From a virus, in IMG/VR virus record IMGVR_UViG_3300032087_000486, positions 1 through 31,981 of that record: a stretch of DNA of 31,981 bases. One strand, 5' to 3'. A program made the translations under genes and the position numbers. Each line of letters starts with the position of its first letter. The first letter of the stretch is position 1. Positions 14,842 to 21,395 of this stretch are shown here, one piece after another. Below the pieces are notes generated by a model that was given only the letters and a program-made list of their open reading frames with translations, was not told where the DNA came from and did not search any database.

Positions 14842-17424
14842 ATGGGTACTAGTTTAAGTGGAACTAAAATAAAAGATACTTATGATGGTCTAATAAAGAC
14901 GTCAAATAATTCAGCTGTAGGCTCTTCTAATGTAGAACTTACAGACGGTTTAGGGAATGATATTAATATTTCCATAAACAATACTGGGGACTTAACAGCT
15001 GACGGTGATATAACAGCGGCTAGTATTATAAAGTCTGGCGGTACTTCAACTCAAATACTTTTAGCTAACGGTACTATAGTAACTTTAACTGCAGAGTCTT
15101 CTGGCATAAGTTCCAATGACTCAGATTCTAACGTGCCTACAAATGCAGCGGTTAAAGATTATGTAGATACTGAAATTTCAGACCTTATAGATGGCTCGCC
15201 AACTGCTTTAGACACTCTTAACGAGTTAGCAGCCGCACTAGGAGACGACGCTAACTTTAGTACTACTATAACAACTGCTCTAGGTAATAGGCTTAGAATT
15301 GACGTTAGTAATCAAGGTTTGACTACAACAGAAAAAACAAACGCTTTAACTAATTTAGGTATAAGCTCTAGCCCTACTGAATTGAATATTTTAGATGGCG
15401 CTACATTATCAACTGCTGAACTTAATTTTGTAGATGGCGTTACTTCAGCTATTCAAACTCAATTAGATAGCAAACAAGACGAATTAACAGCTGGAACTGG
15501 TATTAGTATTTCTGGCACAACTATAGCTACTGATTTAACAAATTTAGTAGATACTGGAGCTATACAAAACGACGCTGTAACCGCTATTAAATTAAGTCAG
15601 TTTGACGACAACCTTACAGCGGCTACTGGAGGTGATATACTAGTTTCTAATGGTACTGATTTTGATAATGTAACTGTAACTGGAGACGTTAGTATTAGTA
15701 GCTCTGGAGTTACTACGATAGCAACTGGAGCAGTAGAAACTGGAATGTTAGCAGCTGACGCCGTTACTGGTGCAAAGATAGCAGACGACGCCGTAGACTC
15801 AGAACACATAGCAGCTGGGGCTATTGATACAGAGCATTTTTCAGTAGGCTCTGTAGATAATTCTACTTTAGGTGCTGATTCTGTAACTGGTGCAAAGATA
15901 GCAGACGACGCTATAGATAGCGAGCATTATGCCGCTGGTAGTATTGATGAAGAACATTTAAACGTAACTAATACGCCAACTGACGGCTATGTTTTAACTT
16001 ATGACTCTACTAGCGCTGGGTTTACTTGGGAAGAAAAATTTGACGGTGATATTACTGGAATAGTAGCTGGAGCTGGTTTAACTGGAGACGCTACTTCTGG
16101 AGACGCCTCTTTAGCAGTAGGTGCTGGAACTGGTATAACAGTTAACGCTAATGATGTACAAATTTCTGACGGCGGAGTAGGTACTACTCAACTAGCAGCG
16201 GATGCGGTCGATGGCACTAAAATAGCTGATGACTCTATAGACTCTGAGCATTATGTAGCTGGTAGTATTGACAACGAGCATTTAGCGGCAAACTCTGTAG
16301 ACTCAGATAATTATGTAGACGGTAGTATTGATACCGCTCATATAGGAGACGACCAAGTAACAGCCGCTAAAATAGAAGACAATATACAGCTAGACGGAAC
16401 TGAGTCTTTAGGAGTGCCAGCTGGTACGACAGCACAAAGACCTAGCACACCAGCCGCTGGTATGTTTAGGTATAATACGACAGACGGAAAGTTTGAAGGT
16501 TATACTACTGAATGGGGAGAAATTGGCGGCGGCGGCGGCTCGGCTACTTTAGCAGTAGACCAGCAAACATTTAACGGCGACGGTTCAACGGTTGCTTTTA
16601 CGCTAAGTACTAGTTGCGATTCAGAAAATAATTTACAAGTTTATATAGATGGGGTTTACCAGTCTAAAAGTAATTTTTCTGTAAGTGGCACTACTTTAAC
16701 TTTTTCAACTGCTCCAGCAACTGGAACAAACAATATAGAAGTTATACATATAACAAGTATGGCTGGCTCTGTAGAGGTCGATACTTTTACTGGAGACGGC
16801 TCAGATACTACTTTTGACCTATCAACTAATATAAGTGCTGAAAATAACACTCAAGTATTTTTAGACGGTGTTTATCAGTCAAAAGGTAATTATAGTATTT
16901 CTGGCACTACAATAACTTTTAGCACAGCTCCAGCTAATGGAGTGGCTATAGAAGTAGTACACTTTTTGCCCTCTGGTGATTTTACTATTGGCGCAGTAGA
17001 TAGCGGAGACGACGCTATAATAAGACTATCTGGAACTAACGGCTTTACAGACGACGTAAAGCTAGTGGCTGGTAGTAATATAACTATAACGCCTAGCGGA
17101 GATAATATTACAATAGCGTCAAACGTTAGTACTAGTTATTCAGTTTCTGTAATTTCTAGTAATACAACAGCCGTAGCGAATACTTTATATGTATTAACAG
17201 CTACGCTTACTTTAACTTTACCAGCCTCACCGAGCGCTGGTGATAGTATAAAAGTTTCAAATAGGTCTGGAGTAGCAACTGCAACTATTGCTAGAAATAG
17301 TGAAAATATAATGGGAGCTGCTGAAGATTTAACTTTAGATAAATTAAACGCTGGTTTTGAGCTAATCTACTCTGGCTCAGCTCAAGGTTGGATATTAATA
17401 GGAGTAGAAGGTACAAGCGCATAA
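14842..17424 (+). CDS. Long tail fibre-like protein
   Basis: An 860-aa fibrous virion protein. The N-terminal third carries modules common in marine phage fibres, such as NAAVKDYVDTEISDLIDG, LDTLNELAAALGDDANF and a TELNILDGATLS/AELNFVDGVT pair. The middle holds degenerate repeats of a unit like AVTGAKIADDAIDSEHYAAG. Residues 577-637 and 649-707 are two copies of a beta domain (for example DGVYQSKSNFSVSGTT and DGVYQSKGNYSISGTT). The C-terminus ends in a separate beta domain. It probably contributes to host contact. The repeats are shared with the smaller fibre at 18496, so the two may exchange segments. Confidence 0.85.
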   Translation: MGTSLSGTKIKDTYDGLIKTSNNSAVGSSNVELTDGLGNDINISINNTGDLTADGDITAASIIKSGGTSTQILLANGTIVTLTAESSGISSNDSDSNVPTNAAVKDYVDTEISDLIDGSPTALDTLNELAAALGDDANFSTTITTALGNRLRIDVSNQGLTTTEKTNALTNLGISSSPTELNILDGATLSTAELNFVDGVTSAIQTQLDSKQDELTAGTGISISGTTIATDLTNLVDTGAIQNDAVTAIKLSQFDDNLTAATGGDILVSNGTDFDNVTVTGDVSISSSGVTTIATGAVETGMLAADAVTGAKIADDAVDSEHIAAGAIDTEHFSVGSVDNSTLGADSVTGAKIADDAIDSEHYAAGSIDEEHLNVTNTPTDGYVLTYDSTSAGFTWEEKFDGDITGIVAGAGLTGDATSGDASLAVGAGTGITVNANDVQISDGGVGTTQLAADAVDGTKIADDSIDSEHYVAGSIDNEHLAANSVDSDNYVDGSIDTAHIGDDQVTAAKIEDNIQLDGTESLGVPAGTTAQRPSTPAAGMFRYNTTDGKFEGYTTEWGEIGGGGGSATLAVDQQTFNGDGSTVAFTLSTSCDSENNLQVYIDGVYQSKSNFSVSGTTLTFSTAPATGTNNIEVIHITSMAGSVEVDTFTGDGSDTTFDLSTNISAENNTQVFLDGVYQSKGNYSISGTTITFSTAPANGVAIEVVHFLPSGDFTIGAVDSGDDAIIRLSGTNGFTDDVKLVAGSNITITPSGDNITIASNVSTSYSVSVISSNTTAVANTLYVLTATLTLTLPASPSAGDSIKVSNRSGVATATIARNSENIMGAAEDLTLDKLNAGFELIYSGSAQGWILIGVEGTSA
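15766..15911 (+). repeat. Direct repeat pair inside the long fibre gene
   Basis: The 26-base string beginning ACTGGTGCAAAGATAGCAGA is present at 15766-15791 and, identically, at 15886-15911, exactly 120 bases apart. It encodes the TGAKIADDA repeat of the fibre. A diverged copy is in the fibre gene at 18496. Such repeats are hot spots for length change. Confidence 0.85.
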
Positions 17425-17435
17425 AATAAAATAAT

Positions 17436-18149
17436 ATGGCAAATTTTTCAAGTTTTTTTCCTAGTGCTGGCGGCGGTGGCTCAACTGCAGCAACAACTAA
17501 AGAAATAAATGGGGTAACGTATGAAAATGTTTACACTACTCCAGATGCTGCTTTTTATCACGCTAGCTTTATTAATTCTGGTGATATTTTTTTAGATGAA
17601 AACACAAATTTACAAAGCTATCAAATTAGTACAATGAATGATAGTAATTTATATACTTTAGATATGTCGGCACAAACTCTAGGGTCATATCATACAGTAG
17701 CAAATATCACAAGTGCAACAAATGGAGGTTTTTTTTATTGGGCAGTAAGTGCAGCTCCAGTAACGAGTTTAATTAGTGGTTATAAAATAAAAATTACTAT
17801 TGATGGTACTGCTTATGAATATATTGGAGACGGCAATGATACGACCAGCAGAAGTTATAATAGATTCATATTAGGAGCATTTTTACCTTTAGCTAAAAAT
17901 GGCACAAATTATAGAAATGCTTTAATTAGCGGGGGTATGACAACTAAAATTAACAATACTAACAAAACTTTAGATAGAACTTATATTGCTATGGCTGAAG
18001 GGGTTTATTTGCCAGATTCTTACGTTATAAAAGAGTATGGTATGAAAAAAATATATTTTGAAACTAGCTGTAAAGTTGAAATGCAAATGTCAACCTATAA
18101 CGCTAATAGTTCGCAAGGGCTAGCTGGAGCATTAATAGAAACTCTATAA
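17436..18149 (+). CDS. Hypothetical tail/fibre-region protein (237 aa)
   Basis: A 237-aa protein beginning MANFSSFFPSAGGGGSTAATTKEING, a Gly/Ser-rich head seen in short fibre or tip proteins, followed by beta-rich sequence with many Asn, Ser and Thr. There are no signal peptide, membrane segment or enzyme motifs. It lies 11 bases after the long fibre and 2 bases before a fibre-assembly-like gene, so it is probably another receptor-contact subunit. It appears to be the substrate of that chaperone by position only. Confidence 0.65.
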   Translation: MANFSSFFPSAGGGGSTAATTKEINGVTYENVYTTPDAAFYHASFINSGDIFLDENTNLQSYQISTMNDSNLYTLDMSAQTLGSYHTVANITSATNGGFFYWAVSAAPVTSLISGYKIKITIDGTAYEYIGDGNDTTSRSYNRFILGAFLPLAKNGTNYRNALISGGMTTKINNTNKTLDRTYIAMAEGVYLPDSYVIKEYGMKKIYFETSCKVEMQMSTYNANSSQGLAGALIETL

Positions 18150-18151
18150 TT

Positions 18152-18469
18152 ATGAAAACGATATTAAGTCAAACAAATTTAACTGAGTCTTCAAGAAATG
18201 ATAACCCTATAAATGGGGATATTTTAAGATATGAATATACAGACGGAACTATAATTGAAAAACAATTACATATTCCAACTGAAGAAGAATTACAAAATAA
18301 TGCTGCAAACGACGCTAGAGCTTGGCGTAATAATGAATTGCAAGCTACTGATTTTATTGTACCTCTTAGCGACTATCCAAATAGAGACGCTTGGCTAACA
18401 TACAGACAAGAATTAAGAGACTGGACAACAACATCTGATTTTCCAGAGACAAAACCAACTAAACCATAA
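18152..18469 (+). CDS. Tail fibre assembly chaperone-like protein
   Basis: A 105-aa protein whose C-terminal half, DARAWRNNELQATDFIVPLS and then PNRDAWLTYRQELRDW, matches the end of the Tfa/XkdW type of fibre assembly proteins, which help trimerise fibres or stay at the fibre tip. It follows a fibre-region gene by 2 bases, the normal layout for this pair. The N-terminal half is short and variable. A second gene of the same general type lies at 19028. Confidence 0.75.
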   Translation: MKTILSQTNLTESSRNDNPINGDILRYEYTDGTIIEKQLHIPTEEELQNNAANDARAWRNNELQATDFIVPLSDYPNRDAWLTYRQELRDWTTTSDFPETKPTKP

Positions 18470-18474
18470 TTTCG

Positions 18475-18482
18475 TAAATTTG
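18475..18482 (+). promoter_or_regulatory. TAnnTTTG box upstream of short fibre gene
   Basis: TAAATTTG, then TAAAAAATAA, 21 bases before the ATG at 18496. Same box as before the portal, fibre and tail tube genes, without a matching -33 TTG. Confidence 0.45.
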
Positions 18483-18495
18483 TAAAAAATAAGAT

Positions 18496-19026
18496 ATGGC
18501 AATAACTAAAGTAAGCTCAGACGTAATTAAAGATGGCGCTATAGATACTACTCAGCTAGCCGCTGACGCTGTAACTGGAGCTAAAATAGCTGATGATGCT
18601 ATAGACAGCGAACATTATACAGACGGCTCTATAGATACGGCTCACATAGCAGACAATAACATAACGCACGATAAACTAGAAAATAGATATACAGCTAGCG
18701 GAAGTATCACAACTTATACTGGAGCGGTTTCTGTAGACTGGTCAAGTGCTACTAATTTTGTTATGGGTTCAAGTTTGACTGGTGCTATTGAGTTTGATTT
18801 TACAAATTTTAAAACTGGTCAAGTTTTAACTATTCATAACCTAACTGGGTCTCAAACTATAACGCTAGACTCAGATGCAGCTACTAGCGAAACTTTTAAT
18901 AAGGTGGGTGGCGTTGACTATAACGGTACTGCTACTAATGTTTTAATGGTCGAATGTATAGACGACGACGCTACTGCTGTATTTAATTATTCAATATTAA
19001 CTTATACTTCAGATACTACTCCTTAA
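18496..19026 (+). CDS. Short fibre-like protein sharing repeats with the long fibre
   Basis: A 176-aa protein. Residues ~14-65 are the repeat type seen in the long fibre (AADAVTGAKIADDAIDSEHY, then DGSIDTAHIADN). The C-terminal ~110 residues form a beta domain with TGAIEFDFTNFKTGQVLTIH and GSQTITLDSD. This looks like a fibre shaft plus tip. It is followed after 1 base by a second chaperone-like gene. It may be an alternative or additional receptor-binding subunit. Duplication from the long fibre is likely, given near-identical repeat units. Confidence 0.75.
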   Translation: MAITKVSSDVIKDGAIDTTQLAADAVTGAKIADDAIDSEHYTDGSIDTAHIADNNITHDKLENRYTASGSITTYTGAVSVDWSSATNFVMGSSLTGAIEFDFTNFKTGQVLTIHNLTGSQTITLDSDAATSETFNKVGGVDYNGTATNVLMVECIDDDATAVFNYSILTYTSDTTP

Positions 19027-19027
19027 T

Positions 19028-19477
19028 ATGAAAGCAATAGATTTAAACGGTACTATAAAAACATTTACTAGCGTTCCTAAGTCTTGGAAAGGTAAAATAG
19101 GCTTGCAATATGCTAGCGACTCTGAGCTAGAGGCTTTAGGTTTTTATAATGTAAATCAGCCAGAGCTAACTGCTAGTCAAGAATATGGAGCTATTGAGTG
19201 GGACTCTGAAAATTCACAATTTACTTATCCAGTATTAAATAAGAGTTATAGCGAAACATTAGCTGAATTAAAAGAGCAAAAAATAAACACTTTAAAAGCT
19301 ATATATAAAACTAAGCTGGCTGAAACAGACTGGTATATAATTAGAAGTCAAGAAGGTACTTCAGCGCCTCAAGAGGTTTTAGATTCTAGGTCAGCATTAA
19401 GAACAGAGTGCGCTACTAAAGAGACTGAAATTAACGCTCTCAATACTAAAAGCGCTGTTGTAGACTATCAAATTTAA
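19028..19477 (+). CDS. Second tail fibre assembly-like protein
   Basis: A 149-aa protein with LAELKEQKINTLKAIYKTKL followed by AETDWYIIRSQEGTS and VLDSRSALRTECATKE. The pattern of a helix, TDWYIIR and an Arg-containing helix is typical of the C-terminal part of fibre assembly proteins. It lies 1 base after the short fibre gene. Together with the gene at 18152, it gives two fibre/chaperone pairs in a row. Its N-terminal half, starting MKAIDLNGTIKTF, resembles small virion-region proteins that echo fibre tips. Confidence 0.72.
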   Translation: MKAIDLNGTIKTFTSVPKSWKGKIGLQYASDSELEALGFYNVNQPELTASQEYGAIEWDSENSQFTYPVLNKSYSETLAELKEQKINTLKAIYKTKLAETDWYIIRSQEGTSAPQEVLDSRSALRTECATKETEINALNTKSAVVDYQI

Positions 19478-19482
19478 GCTAA

Positions 19483-20172
19483 ATGAAAAAGAGCTTAATA
19501 TATACCCCTACCGATTCTTCAACGCCTACAGACCCTTTTGGAGATGGCTCTGGGAGGTCTTATTTTTTATTTGATAGTGATTCAAATTCATACGACGGAA
19601 ACAAATCTATAAGCAGTGGCACAGCAACAAGGTCAACTTCTGTAAAAAAACACGGTACAGCATCACTAGATTTAACTTCTAATGTTTGGTATAGTGGGAA
19701 TAATATTCCAAGTGATTTTCGTATTACTTATAGTAATGCAATAACTGTAACGTTTTGGGTTTATATAAACTCACAACAAAATGGCTCGCCAATTAATTAT
19801 AATTATGATGGTAACTCTAGGCATAGCTTTAATATTACCTCAAGTGGTGTTACTCAGTTAACTAATTATAATGGTAGTTCATATAATACAGTACACGGAG
19901 CAACGTTATCAACTGGGTCTTGGCATTTTATAGCTAATAGAATACAAGGGAATGGATTTAATAATCATTCTACAATGACGCTAGACGTTGATAGTACAAA
20001 ATATACTACAACTTCTTCAAGCGGAAGTATTGGCGCTTGGATTACAAGAGGTATTGGGAGAGATGCTAATGCTGGTTACTTTAATGGTTATATGGATACT
20101 TTAAGAGGATTTAATAGAATACTTACAGATGCTGAAGTAGCTTATATAAGAAATAACGACCCAATTACATAA
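19483..20172 (+). CDS. LamG/concanavalin-like adhesin
   Basis: A 229-aa protein with a single laminin G-like (LamG_3) jelly-roll pattern over about residues 30-225. It shows HGTASLDLTSNVWYSGN, then ITVTFWVYINSQQNG, WHFIANRIQGNGFNNHS and finally GYMDTLRGFNRILTDAEVAY. The last segment, with D-x-L-R-x-F-N-R-x-L-T-x-A-E-V, is the family's hallmark. Such domains bind glycans, so it is a good candidate for receptor recognition. It sits directly after the fibre genes and before the tail tube gene. No signal peptide is present. Confidence 0.85.
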   Translation: MKKSLIYTPTDSSTPTDPFGDGSGRSYFLFDSDSNSYDGNKSISSGTATRSTSVKKHGTASLDLTSNVWYSGNNIPSDFRITYSNAITVTFWVYINSQQNGSPINYNYDGNSRHSFNITSSGVTQLTNYNGSSYNTVHGATLSTGSWHFIANRIQGNGFNNHSTMTLDVDSTKYTTTSSSGSIGAWITRGIGRDANAGYFNGYMDTLRGFNRILTDAEVAYIRNNDPIT

Positions 20173-20185
20173 GAAATAAAATAAC

Positions 20186-20193
20186 TATATTTG
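20186..20193 (+). promoter_or_regulatory. TAnnTTTG box upstream of tail tube gene
   Basis: TATATTTG, then TATAAAATTTA, 30 bases before the ATG at 20216. TTTGTATAAAATTTA is identical to the string before the long fibre gene. The highly expressed tail tube protein is a natural target for a separate late promoter. Confidence 0.55.
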
Positions 20194-20215
20194 TATAAAA
20201 TTTAATATTTAAAAA

Positions 20216-20647
20216 ATGGCTTCAAGCGTATTTAACGGAACTAACTTAGTTTTAAAATTAATTGCAGACGGTGGGACTCTAGAGGCTCTAGGACACTCAA
20301 CAAGCTGCTCAATGACAATTTCTCAAGACTTACCAGAGGCGACTACAAAAGACAGCTCTGGTTATCAAGAAGTTATTAGCGGACTTAGAAGTGCTGAGAT
20401 TTCTTTCGACGGTCTTATTGACTATACAGACACTAGCAGCAGTTTAAAAAATGTAGACGGCATTGCGTCTTTAATTACTGGTCGTAATAAAATTGACTGG
20501 AGTTTTGGGACTGCGGAAACTGGCGATACAGTTTTTACTGGTGAAGGATTTATAGCGTCTTTAGAGCAATCAGCTGAGATGGAAAGCCCAGCTACTTACT
20601 CTGGAACTATAACTGTAACTGGTGCAATTACTCAAAGCACTAACTAA
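20216..20647 (+). CDS. Major tail tube protein
   Basis: A 143-aa protein of the major tail protein type (TP901-1/phage tail tube fold). It starts MASSVFNGTNLVLKLI, has a beta-rich body with SCSMTISQDLPEATTKDSSG and GEGFIASLEQSAEMESPATY, and ends with a beta strand pair SGTITVTGAITQ. The ATTKDSSGYQEVISG segment is typical of this family. Hexamers stack to form the tail tube. The tail assembly chaperone and tape measure genes follow, as expected. Confidence 0.88.
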   Translation: MASSVFNGTNLVLKLIADGGTLEALGHSTSCSMTISQDLPEATTKDSSGYQEVISGLRSAEISFDGLIDYTDTSSSLKNVDGIASLITGRNKIDWSFGTAETGDTVFTGEGFIASLEQSAEMESPATYSGTITVTGAITQSTN

Positions 20648-20664
20648 GAGTTTAAACTAAAATT

Positions 20665-21048
20665 ATGGCAAACAAAAAAAGAGGGTATTATACCCTAGAA
20701 CTAGGTGGGCAAAAGAGAAATCTCCATTTCTCTATGAACTTCTGGGCTAATTTTACTGATATATTAAATACACCTCTGGATAAAATAGGTAATATTTTTG
20801 AAGGAGGTTTATCTATTACTGGTATTAGAGCGCTGGTTTACTCTGGTCTTTTAGCTTATGACCAAGAAGAGGGTAACGAAATAGACTACAATGAGTTTAA
20901 AGTAGGTAGCTGGCTAGAGGATTTAAAACCAGAGCAGCTTGAAGAAATGGTTAATACTATGCTTGAGTCTAGGATATTAGGTAACGACCTTAACCTAGGC
21001 ATTGAACGAAAGCCTCAAGCCGAGGGAAAGCCTCAGCCGACTCCTTAA
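20665..21048 (+). CDS. Tail assembly chaperone, short (G-like) form
   Basis: A 127-aa protein between tail tube and tape measure genes. It begins MANKKRGYYTLELGGQKRNL and has a helical middle (KPEQLEEMVNTMLESR). It is the zero-frame product of the usual G/GT pair, which coats the tape measure during tail assembly. Near its 3' end the slippery heptamer GGGAAAG (21024-21030) lets a share of ribosomes slip -1 into the frame that continues to 21383. The frame stops at TAA 21046-21048. Confidence 0.88.
   Translation: MANKKRGYYTLELGGQKRNLHFSMNFWANFTDILNTPLDKIGNIFEGGLSITGIRALVYSGLLAYDQEEGNEIDYNEFKVGSWLEDLKPEQLEEMVNTMLESRILGNDLNLGIERKPQAEGKPQPTP
21024..21030 (+). promoter_or_regulatory. Programmed -1 frameshift site (GGGAAAG)
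   Basis: G-GGA-AAG, with GGA and AAG as zero-frame codons, is the X-XXY-YYZ heptamer and is the same sequence used in the lambda G/GT gene. It lies 15 bases before the zero-frame stop. The -1 frame is open from just after TGA at 21003-21005 to 21383. A direct repeat GAAAGCCTCA flanks the site on both sides. Confidence 0.88.
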
Positions 21049-21383
21049 CTTGGAATGACTTACTCGACTACTTTATAGGTCAAGTCGGCATAAACCCAAA
21101 TGAATTTTGGAAAAATACTTGGGTCGAAAATCAACTTCTAGGCGAGTCTTATAATATCAAACAAAATTTAGAATGGGAGCGCCTTAGATATTTGGCGACT
21201 CTTATTCATAATGTTAACTGCTCCAAAAAAAGCCAGACCATAAAGCCTACTGACCTTTTTGAATTACCTCAAGACAAATACCTAAAAAAGAAAAAGTTCG
21301 AGCCTAAGTCTACGCCAGAGCAGCTCAATAAATTCCTTGAGCAGATGGATAACGTCAAGGAAACAACTGAGTTTAAAATTTAG
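21030..21383 (+). CDS. Tail assembly chaperone, frameshift extension (T-like)
   Basis: The -1 frame continues the chaperone for 117 codons, giving a 239-aa fusion. The extension begins ASADSLTWNDLLDYFIGQVG and has NPNEFWKNTWVENQLL, the typical helical T-domain with a Trp-rich turn. A Lys-rich tail ends it. This part recruits the tape measure or tube subunits in related phages. A start at TTG 21192 within it is not credible, because the homologous T-domain begins upstream in the same open frame. No ATG start is present upstream, which also points to frameshifting. Confidence 0.87.
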   Translation, partial: ASADSLTWNDLLDYFIGQVGINPNEFWKNTWVENQLLGESYNIKQNLEWERLRYLATLIHNVNCSKKSQTIKPTDLFELPQDKYLKKKKFEPKSTPEQLNKFLEQMDNVKETTEFKI

Positions 21384-21391
21384 TAAATTTG
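21384..21391 (+). promoter_or_regulatory. TAnnTTTG box upstream of tape measure gene
   Basis: TAAATTTG, then CACTATG, so the box ends 4 bases before the ATG at 21396, exactly as before the prohead protease. The box overlaps the frameshift product's stop codon region. Confidence 0.5.
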
Positions 21392-21395
21392 CACT

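Noticed and set aside
21192-21383. A separate 63-aa gene starting at TTG
   Set aside because: The conserved T-domain sequence continues upstream in this frame to the GGGAAAG slip site, so it is the end of the frameshift product.
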